Assembly: GCA_032622095.1 (NCBI GenBank)
Contig: CP136063.1
Coordinates: forward strand, 145,629,379 to 145,693,378
DNA from: Siphonodentalium dalli
Taxonomy: Eukaryota; Mollusca; Scaphopoda; Gadilida; Siphonodentaliidae
Length of the DNA stretch: 64,000 nucleotides
Direction: 5' to 3'
This document shows, one piece after another, positions 47,522 to 59,063 of the stretch; position 1 is the stretch's first letter; every line of letters begins with the position of its first letter. A model generated the notes under the pieces. The model saw only the letters and a program-made list of their open reading frames with translations. It was not told the DNA's origin and did no database searches. Position numbers and translations under genes: made by a program.

Positions 47522-47924
47522 TTAAACAGTTCTGCCAACCCGTTAAAAATTCTGCTTCAGAAATGAGTCAAATGTGCTTGAATGCACTTCCAGCCTTTTG
47601 AGTTGAAATTATTATTAAAATCATGTATAACTTATTTTAAGCCACAAAACCTCTTTCTTCGGATGATATCATGAGTATATAAGGTCTAGTGGTTCAGGAT
47701 ATGATAGTTAATGAGATGTTAATGGATAGACAATAGACATTAATGACACCAGTCCTGATGGGAGCTAAATGCAAGCAATATATTTTGATTACAGGATTAA
47801 AATGTTCAATTACGGTTTTCTAAGATTCTTGAACAATATGGAGTATGGGGGCTGATTTATTTCCAATCAAGTCAAACTATAGTCGGGTACTGGGATACCC
47901 TCGTGGTGCTAATTGAAGGACACA

Positions 47925-48655
47925 AATTCAACATTTACATATGGACAAAGAGGGATAACTCTTGAATGGAAATTGCAAACAAAAACATAACTGAACCTCC
48001 ATGTGTATCTGATTAAAAGCACCATACCTGTCGGCATTGTTACGTCAACAATTTTGGGAAAACCCGGGGAAACCCCAAAATAGTAGTTGTGATGTCATAC
48101 ATGTGCTTTCTATATTTAGGAAGCGAACATCTCAGTGTGGCCGCATTTGACAGGTCTGCGTGTTCAACAATAAATTAGTATTGATACAGACTATCACCCA
48201 AATGATATCCAAGTCGCCAACCAATAAAATCCTTAGCATATCCCCGTAAACATGGTATTATTGCCTGTTATTCTCGAAAATTATTATCGGGCTGCGGTGG
48301 TGAATGTAAATTACGTTGTGCCGCTAAAGCGGGCGGCAGTGTTGAAAGAGTTAACATCCATGACAAATATGATGATGATCAGACAAACAATACAGCTTGT
48401 AGCCCGTGATAATGGATTGAATTTTGAAATCCAAGATAGTCGCTGGTAGCCATGTTTTTTTGCCGAATGACTCCAAAATGACTCATTCCCATCTACATGT
48501 CAATGTCAACGGCCATGACAAATTTCATAATGATCCGACCAAAGGTGTGACCTGTAGCCCATGAAAATTGTTGACAGACAGATGCACCAACACACAGACG
48601 ACAGATACCAACCCATGGCAATAGCGCAAACTCTACAAAGTAAAGTTGAGCTAAA
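47925..48655 (+). mobile_element. Fragments of two array families
   Basis: 47925-47995 carries one unit of the 8.0-kb element ('gggataactcttgaatggaaa'). 48350-48655 carries about two units of the 28-30 kb array, in order, and its end ('ccatggcaatagcgcaaactctacaaagtaaagttgagctaa') with the terminal hairpin. They are truncated relative to the larger copies. Confidence 0.7.
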
Positions 48656-48801
48656 AATTATTCATACATTCATAAATTTTTTTAATTTTTAAGAACACGG
48701 GTAATTATTTTGATGGATTTAATATTTTTTGCTTAATAAGGAGAACGTATATAAAAAATGAAGATAGTTTAAGTATTAAGAATGGACCAAAAAGTACAAA
48801 C

Positions 48802-48830
48802 CTCTGTCTGACCATGTGGATGAGAGACAC
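48802..48830 (-). CDS. Host gene, exon 4 as seen: 29-nt microexon
   Basis: The acceptor is strong (TTATTTCATTTGCAG) and the donor is GAG|GTTTGT, which is weak. The 29 nt add VSHPHGQTE, with the first Gly codon split across the previous junction. A length of 29 (3n+2) is exactly what is needed to take the phase-1 end of exon 3 to the phase-0 start of exon 5. Skipping it would shift the frame and meet a stop within ten codons of exon 5. The in-phase fit is the main reason to accept so short an exon. Confidence 0.65.
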
Positions 48831-48959
48831 CTGCAAATGAAATAAGTATGAATAACCACGAAGGTCAACTTGTTCAAACAGATAGAAAATATTACAAAAA
48901 TCTATCACAGCGCATACAGCTACCGGTATGCTCTAATTAATTGACCCCTTTAACGAGGT

Positions 48960-49165
48960 TATGGGCTGGTAATGACCGCGGTCATACCGCCACTACACCG
49001 CTATAGTACACTGTCCATTCGCGGTAACGCGCGGTATCTGACCGTGGTAGTTTAGGAAGTCCAACGCAGTAATCTAGTCCGTTACTGGCGTACACCGCGG
49101 TAGTATTTTCCGTGACCGCCTTCCACCGCGGTCATTTCCCGTGTAAACTGCGATAGAAAAATCTG
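48960..49165. other. GC-rich island with repeated ACCGCGGT
   Basis: Palindromic CCGCGG words occur near 48978, 49095 and 49131, together with 'cggtaacgcgcggtatctgaccg'. The stretch is rich in CpG in contrast to its AT-rich surroundings. It lies in an intron of the host gene, 130 bp from the microexon. It may be a foreign insertion or a regulatory element. Confidence 0.5.
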
Positions 49166-49169
49166 CTGA

Positions 49170-52100
49170 TAAGAATATTTTTTCAATGTTGCTTTGAAGA
49201 CACAAGGCTGTGTAAGATATAACGGCGATTTTTGATCTGTCTTGTTCAATTTTTCCTATAATATGCGTTAATTTATGAAGAAACTGAAGCTTACATTCAT
49301 TACTCTCCTGAAACTAAATTTATTTTAGAGTACTAACGTCTTCAATCATTATGGTTGACATCACGTGCAAATAGGTGATAATGTGCTAGGATCTATATTC
49401 AGACATACTTCCAAGTCTACTCGTACGTAACCCAACTGGAATGTTCGGATAGCGAGTTTTTAGCGGAATTTTGCAGAATAAACGCGACCACAGGTAAGCC
49501 AATGAGACTGAGAATCTGCAAATTAAATTCCAAATATGACGACACAAGCTACTTCAAAGAATAATAAAATCCGATATAAAGAACTATTAAACACCACCTC
49601 AGTGTCTTTATTTTATTCTCTGCCCCAGATGTTTAAGAAAATATTTATCAGAAAATATTTATTAGTATTTGAAAACTCGACACATATAAGCACGAGAGTA
49701 GGTCACGATATACTGTAAACAGTGTGCGTCCTTGACCTGACTCATTGCATCATGTCTACATGGGCACGTGTGCATGATAGACCCACATTCAATGACTGCG
49801 GCATAATCCATTTGATGTATCTAATATTGCGACATAGTTAACTGCACGTGTTTACAGCCTATAATTTCTACTGGATGACGTCACATTTGGAATGATGTTT
49901 TTTAAAGCCCGGAAACGATCATTGTACAAACCCCAACAACCTGTCCTCGTATTTAATGTAGCAAAAGCGTGAACCTGTGTACATGGGTATATTCAATTTC
50001 ATATGACATTGTGCTTTCTAATATCATTTTCTTCAAATTTGAAATGGATAAACGTGACGTCAAAAGTAAATGTCTTTTAAAGTTACGAAAGTTGGACTGC
50101 CATACAGATACACGGCTGCCGGTACAACTGACTTAGTTTGTCTTGACTATGATACCTCATTTTCAATTGCAATATGATTGATAGGTTAATGTTTAGAGAA
50201 GTCGCGACTCGAGGGAATTCCCAGGGAACCCCCATGCGACAGTGGGTCTGTGGGGTTTCAACTTGTAACACACGGTGCGCCCCACGTGCGTTCTCGGTTG
50301 TTTATTGTATGGCGTCTATATATGGAATGTGAATGCCTCGCAACATACATTTGCCTTATAAAATCTGAAGCTTTTATGGATTTTAATAATAGCATCACGC
50401 TGTTTGTGATATATAAAACATTTAGATAAAATAATAAAGAATTTAATTACAACATAATCATTACATGTACTGAATTTAATGTTTTTAATTTTGAAAATGC
50501 CGATCGAGTTTGTTCACTTACTGGTATGTATTAATGAAACCTACCGTAGGCATACCTGCTTTAGTTTCCAACCATGTATACATAATTATATAAATGATGC
50601 TACCTGCATTTCTGCAATGACAGTATATCACAAACGAATTCAACATTTGAGGGTTGTTTCACAACTGGTACCGAAATTACGTTGTCCCGTTAGTTACATG
50701 ATTACTATATACTACTTACAAATACAACCGTAACACGGCATTGTAACAAAAGGTTATCACCACACCTATTACCATGACACTGCTGATTGCCGTGGATAAT
50801 TTTGAGTTCTGTTCTATTATAGTTAAATCATGATTAGTTGCACATAACACAACCTCGTTAATTAGAGCATAGCTGTATATCAGTTTGGCCATTTACTGCT
50901 ATTGTGTGACTGGAGACCCAATACAATTCTTTAATAGAACTTTACACCATCTACTATCACAAAATTTATAAATGTGGAGCATAACTCATTATCCAAGTTA
51001 TGTACATGTAAAATAAAATCCTTGACAATCCATTTTATAAAATGTTCTTACGCTCCGATACATGCGATAAAACATTCAAGTTCATGAAATCAACGAAATA
51101 CAATTGCAGCATTTGCCCATGCTATATAAGTTGTATGGAATTTCTCAGATATGGTGATCTAAGAGCACAATGAAACATGCAGTATTAAAGTTGTTTATAT
51201 GGACTAGACTATAAACAATGCCACAATGCTTTGACATCTGTAACCAATGTCTTTTTTGTTGCATTTATGGGCATATAAAATTGTAAGAGTCTTGACAATA
51301 TACTGTATAAATTTGTAAAGTCACAACCAAATTATAAAAAGTATGATGTCGGCCACTTATAATTTTATACGCCCATATTAAAATGCAATAAAAAAGGATG
51401 TTAATTGCTAATAATTATGCCCCAGAACATTACTATCAACATATTAAAGATGGATTATCTCTTCATATAACACTTTTGAAATAGTTTAGTGGGTATAAAT
51501 AATAAATACGATTTGAAGACCCAAGTCCAGAAATGGTTCTATCAAATAATATTGATTTTATTTCAAATATTTTATTATAAAATGAGATGATGAAGTGGTT
51601 TATTTTTAGAACAGACCATGCAGGCGATACCATATAGTGATAGAGATCATTAGGGCATTCACATAGCTATTTTACAAATGTCCCAGATTGCTTGTTAGTA
51701 TTGTTTTATTAAATAGTTATAAGTGAAAATGAGTTTAATTAAAAGTTTATTTGTGACTAAATTACACAATAAAATTTCTGGTAACAGTAACCAATATTGT
51801 TCGTTTGCAAAACAACCACACATTTTTAGACCAGAAAATATTCTAAATATAATCAATATTAATCGACAGGGGTTTTCGATTAATATCTATTATTTTATAC
51901 CCCAGTAACTATATAGCACATGATTAGAAAGAGATAGACCATCTTTAAAATGAATTATATCAAATCATTTTGGGGTAATAATTAACAATTTCCATTAGAC
52001 GAGTATACAGTTCAAACGATTGGTCAAAATGTTTATGGCTGAATTTTGCTTCCAAAGAAAAGGCGGGAAAAAGAAGTTGAATGCCGATCAAGTAATTGAC

Positions 52101-52430
52101 TTGAAAGTAAACAAGATGAAACTGATGCAGAGGAAAAGAAAACAGTTATGTCATCAGCTACAGAGTAGCTCAACATGGAGAGGGAATAATTTGGAATATG
52201 TTAAACATTGCAGTAAATGGGAGGAATAAGGAAAGTTAAAAAGTTAAAGTAATTCACTGAAGGGGTTGAATTGATGATGCAAACGAATTGCATCAGAGAT
52301 GTGGGGTCGAGATGCAGCAGTTTCACCAAACATGGGCTTGGATTGAAAATGCATTGCTGTCGCGATAAAAATTGACAACAGGACAGTAAATGCTCACCTC
52401 ACTGTAAAGGCTCTGAAGACCACAAAATCA
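49170..52430. other. Intronic sequence, no supported gene
   Basis: AT-rich. On the plus strand, 'CGCGACCACAG|GTAAGCC' at about 49486-49500 is a donor-like site without a partner. The plus frame 52020-52229 (contains KKKLNADQVIDLKVNKMKL) is lysine-rich, but has no family I can name and no clear exon borders. The rest shows nothing recognisable. Confidence 0.4.
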
Positions 52431-52436
52431 CTTTAA

Positions 52437-52560
52437 CCCTTTCTATACTAAATACTAATTGACAAGTAGTTCCCTCAGGAAATGTTCAGATCATAGATCA
52501 TTTGTTGAACTTATTATCTGAACATTTCCCACCAATGAATACTTCTGCACATCTACTATA
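52437..52560. mobile_element. CTATACTAAAT-ended element, another copy
   Basis: TTAA (52433-52436) followed by CCCTTTCTATACTAAATACTAATTGACAAGTAGTT. Inside, GGAAATGTTCAGAT and ATCTGAACATTTCC are inverted around 'catagatcatttgttgaactt'. It is inserted in, or abuts, a fragment of family A ('gctcacctcactgtaaaggctctgaagacca', 52390-52425). Confidence 0.6.
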
Positions 52561-52869
52561 TTTTTGTCTCTCTGTCGTAAGCTCATTTTTGCTAAACACC
52601 ACTCCAAATGAATAATGGACCATACCAAAGTATACTACTTTGTTACAATTAGTTTAAAACAGGTACATAGCTAGATTATCTCCTTTGAGCTGTTGGGGAT
52701 GTCCACTTTAAAATTTCCAACTGCACACCCCCCTCCCCTCCCCCATAGTCCGTCCCCTCACTCAAAACAGGACCAAACTCTCTGGCCATAAAATTCCTTT
52801 TGCACATCCCCCATAGGTCGGACACTTTTCCCACTTTTGAAAATTTCCAAACTGATATGCTACTTTTTT

Positions 52870-53225
52870 TTACCGACCGACCCCATTTAAACATATTTGA
52901 ATCCCAATTATCCATGGACCCTACACACCAAATGTCTTATTAATCAGTCAGGTGGTTCCAGAGAAAATAATATTTTAATGAGTTTTATATATCAATGATT
53001 TCATTGGAAAGAAGTGGTAAGTCCCCCATTTTAACAGACCTGTATCCCAGTATATCCCTGGCCTCACCTCTATTTGACTAAGTGACCTATCTGAATGAAT
53101 TCAAATCCCAGAGTCACCAAAGGACCCTCAATATTAAATGTCAGCTAAATAGACCTGTCGGTTCTTGAGAAGTAGTTGTTTTAAGAATTAGTATGGAGGG
53201 CAGTTGTTATGCCCCTGGCATTCTG
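52870..53225 (+). mobile_element. Diverged family A repeat fragments
   Basis: 'ccaaaggaccctcaatattaaatgtcagctaaatagacctgtcggttcttgagaagtagttgttttaagaatta.tatggagg' matches 26485-26570 and 30350-30430. The upstream stretch is a second, more decayed unit. A CCCCTCCCC-rich tract precedes it (52725-52760). Confidence 0.6.
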
Positions 53226-53590
53226 CAATTTGTGTTGATATTTGATCACATGTGGAATTATGCCTTTGAAAATTGAGCTTGAAGTTTGTCGATTAGCAAC
53301 TGGCCATTAACCATCTGATTATTACAGGTGAAGCCAGTTATCAATCAATCAATCACAAAATATGTTATTCTCACTTATGTGAAAAGTCTCATCAATGACA
53401 ATTTGGCTCATGTTCTAAATACAAATTCCAATAGTTTTACTATGTTAAGCTTTGAGAATGAAAATGCCAAACACGCTTCATGCCATCCAGTATTCAGGAT
53501 TCCACACCTCCACTTACAAAACAACATACAAATTGTAATTAAACATTTGTTTCACTGAAAAAACCAAATGCCACATATAAACTTGATGTA

Positions 53591-53803
53591 CAGTAATGCC
53601 CTAAATAATCGACTCCTTAACCACAGCAGAACTATGGGTAAATTTTCAGGATTTAGTCGGAAATATGGCTTTTTGCCATTCATCGGAAAGCTCTCACTGA
53701 GAGCTTTCCGATGAATGGCAACAAGCAATATTTCCAACTAAATCCTGAAAAATTACCCATAATTCTGCTGTGGTTAAGGAGTCGATTATTTAGGGCATTA
53801 CTG
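53591..53803. mobile_element. Palindromic MITE, family 1 (full copy, intronic)
   Basis: CAGTAATGCCCTAAATAATCGACTCC and its inverse, TA on both sides (53589-53590, 53804-53805), 213 bp. Arms are nearly perfect. It lies in the host-gene intron between exons 3 and 4, next to the 2.5-kb hAT element. Confidence 0.92.
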
Positions 53804-53938
53804 TAGATGTTATTGAAAACTGAACACAATAACTATTGCTGTCTATAGAAATCATAGAAAATATATGAAATACATCAATAGAAAATTCTATAAGAAACAT
53901 GACAGCATCTTTCAGGTGTCACTTCCAATGCCAAACAT

Positions 53939-56454
53939 TAGTGCTGAAACGGTTGACCTATTTTTGTAGCCGGTTAACCGTGACGTGTAACCGGATCATA
54001 ACCGGATATCCGCTATTTTCAACCTATGACTTTACACTCATTATTTACACCATAATATGAACCAATATATCATCATAATTTGATTTATCAACTGTATGGC
54101 GATTTCACGTAAGGGGTCATCTCAAAACTACTATCGGGAAATCAGCCTATTTCCCGATAGATCCCGATAGCATATATATGCAGTTATCGGGAAATGACGC
54201 AACGTTTTTCGGGAAATTATCGGAATATTTACATAGTCTATCGGGATTCTATCAAAGTTTACTTTCATTTCGGAGTATCATATTCCGAAAACAACGCGCA
54301 TGTTGTTTGGAAAGTTTCTGTATCGGGATTACTCCGGACTTTTATCGGGATTTTATGTGTTATAGGCCTATCTGTTATATTATTGATTTAATAGTTTCCT
54401 AATATGAGAAATCGTTAGTATCATAAAGTTTTACAGTATCAGCTGGGGGACACGTGTCGTAGAACTATTATATGTTATAATGTGGTTATCAGTAGGTGCT
54501 ACGTACGTACAATATAGGTATTTTACCCAGACAATACACCCACCCATCGGGAAATCTTCAAAATCAATTCGCGGGGAGCATACCCAAATATGTATGCAGT
54601 TGGAGGCCTATACTATCTCAAAGCTTGTGTTTGTAATATGTATAAATACATCCGACTTTTAAATGTGGAGGAAATAAAGATATAAATATATTATAGCAAA
54701 TTTATGTAAACGATTTGTATTTATTCGCGAATCGCCGACGACACAATTAATGCAATTGAGTGCAGTCTTAACATGAGATGTCGTATGTTCTATTTTTAGC
54801 CCGATTCCAGGAATTAGGGTCATCGATATTTACGTTTCTGGGAACAACACACGTGGCATTGCAGTTCGAGTATGTCTTGAAGAAGACAAATCATTATCAG
54901 ATTTCACACAGCGAACGGATTTTAAAATAAAACAATTTCAAACATGGGACTCCAGCTTAAAAAAAATATCGGGCCTGTACGTATATTCCGAAAAAAATAG
55001 CCTAGGCGAAATTTATTGCAATGTGCGACAGCATTCGATGTGCTTTATAAATATAACGCAATTGCATTTTTGTTTACCAGCACATGCATGGATCGAAAAC
55101 AACAAAACTAGCCAGTAGACAGCAGTAGAAAGAAAAATATAACTCCACAGTGGGTTAAACTTTAAGCATGAAATTTTACTGTTATGCCTACATTCTGCAT
55201 GGTCATGCAGTTTCGAGGGGGGGGGGGCTGGTACATCGATCATGCATGGCATGAATATCTACTCAGGTTCTCTACCCTTTAGTCAAGAGTATATAGAGAT
55301 TCGTAACATGACATATGGGGGCGTGTCCTGTTGTACATGTAAAGGTTTAGCATTAACAATTTAGCGTAATATTCCATAGTTTGTTCATGAATCGTAATAA
55401 TATGGTAAATAAAGAGCGTCTATACAGACCTGTGAAATTATGAATGGAAAATTCCATACAAATCTGCAGTGCAAAAGTTATAAATACGCGAAGCAATCAT
55501 AACATTTAACTGGCAATTAAATGTGTGCATGGGCTGCTTTTCATACTCTACATTAATTTCGTTTTCTGTAATTACTACTAATTATAAATAGGCTGCATTT
55601 GAACATAGCCTAATTATGTTGACAGTGTCGAATTTCACGATTGCATCATCAAGGTCAAGGTAACTCGATGCGTTTTATTTGTAGCAGGCCACTATATTTC
55701 GTCATCTTTTTTCAAAAAGATGGTCTTGCTAACTTTTATTTAGTTTGATATCTCAAATGCGCGTACTTTTAGCGATATTAATACCCAGTCCATCGTTTTA
55801 AAATGACTTGCCAATAAATATTATGTCATATATGACGCGCATTATCGACGCATCAAAATGTGCAGGGATCTATCGATCATAACTGGGTCAAGTACGAACA
55901 TACATATGAGGTTCTCAAAGGGGTAAACATTTTTGTCAGCGCTGATTATTTTGTTCTTGTGTGATTACTAATGTTCACATTCACTGCACATTATCACTTA
56001 GATAGTCTCCAGGAAATTCACCAAATTGTGATGTGAAGCATTAAAGAATTGACTGCGTAAAACTTGTGTTAATTTTTATTTGTGTCAGTATAGGCGGCGA
56101 GGCGAACACGTGCCAGACGCGCCATTTTCAAAAATAATGATTTAGCGCATTTCGTTATCTACATTTTAAGAATTACCTTGTCAATTTTACACTGAGTATG
56201 GTTGATAAAAAAAATACACGGGAGAAATTATATTTATTGGCCGTAGTTTTGAGAACAAATTTATTCTTGAATGATGAATCGAAATCGTGGCAGCGTGAAT
56301 TGTTTACTTTCAAGAAACTGATGGCGCCAAAAAATAATCGCAAATGGGGAAAATCAGCCGAACAATATAGTTCTCAAACATTGTTTGAAGAAAGATACCG
56401 TTGTCGACAGTAGCCGGTTGTCAACCGGATATCCGGATATCCGTTTCAGCACTA
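53939..56454. mobile_element. hAT element, 2.5 kb, exact 8-bp duplication
   Basis: Left end TAGTGCTGAAACGGTTGAC. Right end, reversed, TAGTGCTGAAACGGATATCC. CCAAACAT flanks both (53931-53938 and 56455-56462). GGATATCC/CCGGTTA words occur just inside both ends. A cluster of TATCGGGA/TTCCCGATA words fills 54130-54360. At 2.5 kb it is long enough to have held a transposase, but only broken short frames remain (54178-54402, 56198-56413). It inserted in the intron between exons 3 and 4 of the host gene, 97 bp from exon 3. Confidence 0.93.
56198..56413 (+). CDS. Short frame at the right end of the hAT element
   Basis: 71 codons from ATG, basic and polar (contains MAPKNNRKWGKSAEQYSSQTL), ending 41 bp before the element's right end. 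It could be the end or start of a decayed element-encoded protein. I see no hAT dimerisation motif or BED finger. CDS status is doubtful. Confidence 0.25.
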   Translation: MVDKKNTREKLYLLAVVLRTNLFLNDESKSWQRELFTFKKLMAPKNNRKWGKSAEQYSSQTLFEERYRCRQ

Positions 56455-56550
56455 CCAAACATGTTATTTTATATATTAGAATCTCAATTAAAAGTTTATT
56501 AAAAATAGGTGTGGAATCCTGAATAGAATATTTGATGATCTACTAGTTAC

Positions 56551-56630
56551 CAGGCAGGTTCTTGGTGTCATCATGTGATTGTGCAATTACAGCTTGTGCA
56601 ATCATTACATCATCTTCTAATGTCTTCATT
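56551..56630 (-). CDS. Host gene, exon 3 as seen
   Basis: The acceptor is TGTATTTCACAG and the donor is CTG|GTAACT. The 80-nt exon is open in the frame set by exon 2 and encodes MKTLEDDVMIAQAVIAQSHD then DTKNLP. The Arg before it is coded across the junction (AG|A) and the following Gly is coded across the next one (G|GT). The acidic, Ala/Gln/Ile-rich segment looks helical. The 7.7-kb intron that follows holds the hAT element, a MITE and repeat fragments. Confidence 0.88.
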
Positions 56631-56839
56631 CTGTGAAATACATACATAAGATTGTTTACGATTTCAACACAGATTTTATTTATAGTTTAGTTTAGGCCAT
56701 GCAAAGTCAATATACCATTTTTCAGGCAAAAACATTTTGAAAACCATGCGAGCGCACGGTTTTTAACACATTCACTGCGACACCCCCAGCCACAACATAA
56801 TGTCGCCTGAACTGTGATAGCAATAATTACTTTATATAG

Positions 56840-57290
56840 CCCTGATGGTTCTTGAGAAAATGTCTTAAGAATTACTATGGAGGGAGAGTTATGTCCCAGG
56901 CTCTGCCCCTTTTTTCCACACCAAATATGAACCCATTCGGTCCAATGGATCTGGAGAAGATGTTCAAAGAATTGTTGGCGGATGGATGGATGAGGAGGAA
57001 TGACTATAGCTTGATCAGAGTCTGTCTCAAGTGAGCAAAAAATGATGGAATTCAGTTAATTTTTTTTGGAGTTTATATCAATTCTGACATACAAAAGCTG
57101 TCAAATATTTACAAACTACCATCCATAACTCAGGCAAAACAAATCAGGGGAAACCTGGTTTGCTCACTGATTTGAGATAATGTGACAAGCAACTTGTATT
57201 CCAAAAATTATTGAAATTGGTTCATATGTTTGTCTGGACAGACAGTCAATTCAGTATAACCACATTCGCATTGAGAGTGGGGGTATACAA
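56840..57290 (+). mobile_element. Family A right end, then another array-type element
   Basis: 56840-57040 matches family A ('ttaagaattactatggaggga.agttatg', 'ccacaccaaatatgaacccattcgg', then GGATGGATGA and 'tatagct...agtgagc'). 57100-57290 is one unit with 'tccataactcaggcaaaa.aaatca.gggaaacctggtttgc', a GGACAGACAG run and a hairpin-like 'GTATAACCAC...GTGGGGGTATAC'. The two lie head to tail in the intron between exons 2 and 3. Confidence 0.6.
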
Positions 57291-58019
57291 ACTAAATATA
57301 AACAACTCTGTCATATACATGTGTATCAAATGATGGAATTATTTCCCTCCACACCATAAAGTAAAAAATAAAGTAACTCTACTGTCAGTCACTGACCATG
57401 CTCTGTTATATTGTATTTTTTTTTTTAATTATATCACAATTGACTGAAAAAGTTGTCAAAACTTCATATTTAATACTAGTACATTTCTTGGCTCTCAAAC
57501 ATGGAAGCATGGTAAAATTAAAATACAGAAATAACATTGCACTTCATTCGTGTAGGTAAAATTTGTCAGATAAATTGAGTTTCAATGATCACCCCTTCAT
57601 GGCTTCACAAAATGGACTTGATCAACTTTTGAATAACTTCTGTTAACTGCAAGTTTTGACTTATGAAAAAATTTGAAGTTGATCCTGACCCATGAGCAAT
57701 ACATTCTGAGATGGCACCAGCATGCTATTGTCTTGCCATTCTGTTCAAACGATCTTTGATGAACATAGTTCTACTTGATTGTTTTAAATACATTACCATT
57801 ACATTACCTACGTCATTTCAGACATCTTTCCGTTGCACACACTCAAATTTTTTGAACAGACTGACAGGCAAGACTGGGGTGTTTTTTTAATAACTGACAT
57901 GTACTAGAAGCACTTCTTCTGAATGAAAAGTGCCATGAAAAGAAAATTTTATGTCAGGTGAGTTGAAAAGTTTGTAAACAGGATAATCCTAAACATAGTA
58001 TCATCAAAACATGGCTTAC

Positions 58020-58116
58020 CTATTGAGCACCTTGCCAAACTCCTCACTGACGGGAGAAACATCACCAGAATGGGACGAAATCAAGGTGCTCTCTGGCAAA
58101 TCTGACATCATGATTT
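58020..58116 (-). CDS. Host gene, exon 2 as seen
   Basis: The acceptor is TTTTCTTATTTTTAG and the donor is AATAG|GTAAGC, both strong. The frame set by exon 1 is open across all 97 nt and encodes IMMSDLPESTLISSHSGDVS and PVSEEFGKVLN. The Glu before it and the Arg after it are coded across the junctions (G|AA and AG|A). The exon is Ser- and acid-rich, as in flexible linkers with phosphorylation sites. Overlapping open frames on the plus strand are shadows. Confidence 0.9.
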
Positions 58117-58580
58117 CTAAAAATAAGAAAATTCCAGTTAAAAAAATCAGCAATAATATTGGTTGCTTCATGATCATTAAAGTTGAAATATAAATGACTT
58201 TGTGAGGTTGATAATGAGCTGACAGTGTCATAATTTGTTGAAAACATTGGTTCCCTAAGCAATGGAACATTTGGCTTCTTCTAGCTATTCTATGGGTTGT
58301 CGGTTAGTCATTAAGAGCACAATCAAACAATAATATCTCCCGCTGTCACTAGTTGTATACAAGTCATGTAAACCCATTTACATTAAAAAACCTCACAAGA
58401 TGTGCTAATTTATTAATAGGGATTAGATTCAGATGGACCAAATTGAAAATATCTACCATATACATATATACATATAGAAGCCTGTCATCCAATTCTCAGA
58501 AAATGAACAGATATTTAGTTACACAAACCTGACACATAAACCTGACATATTTTATTCCTTCATATCAAAATGATAAGATA

Positions 58581-58940
58581 CAGGATTCAGCCTAGAGGTG
58601 ACTTCTTCTCCCAATTCTCACTAATTTACGAGGTTGAAGTAGCCCTGGAAATTCCAAACTTGACCGACAAAATTGCCCCCAAAAATCATTCTCATTTTTG
58701 AGGAGGCTGACAAAATAGAATGCACATAGCTACCAGACATGATGTGAATGCAAACAATTCATAATTCAGACATTCAAATTATAATTTTAATATTTCATAT
58801 TCTCGTTGCATAGCGACTACCGTACTGATCCACTTCAATGTTATAACATGCACTTCCTCCTGAACGATGACCACTTCAACTCATTTTTGTGACAGGGAGA
58901 AGACAATTTGCCCTGAAATTCACCTCTAGGCAGGTCCCTG
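58581..58940. mobile_element. Probable small hAT element in host-gene intron
   Basis: The left end CAGGATTCAGCCTAGAGGTGA and the right end, reversed, CAGGGACCTGCCTAGAGGTGA resemble each other. They also resemble the ends of the 390-bp hAT element at 17590. Flanks ATAAGATA and ACAAGACA agree at 6 of 8 positions, as an aged duplication would. Length is 360 bp with no coding capacity. It lies between exons 1 and 2. Confidence 0.6.
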
Positions 58941-59063
58941 ACAAGACATGTCTTTGCTACAAAAAGTGTCCAAAGCTTACGACTCCTACAATTCGCTATA
59001 TAAAATGTTTTCTCCATCTTGGGATGGCTGGATGCCTAGAAATGTATTTGGTGGCCGACTCAC

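Noticed and set aside
52676-52915. Minus-strand frame with GGGEGG-like text
   Set aside because: It arises from a CCCCTCCCC-rich tract and has no splice context.
54194-54402. Two overlapping plus frames in the hAT element as a transposase
   Set aside because: They lie in the TATCGGGA motif cluster, differ in frame and show no hAT transposase motif.
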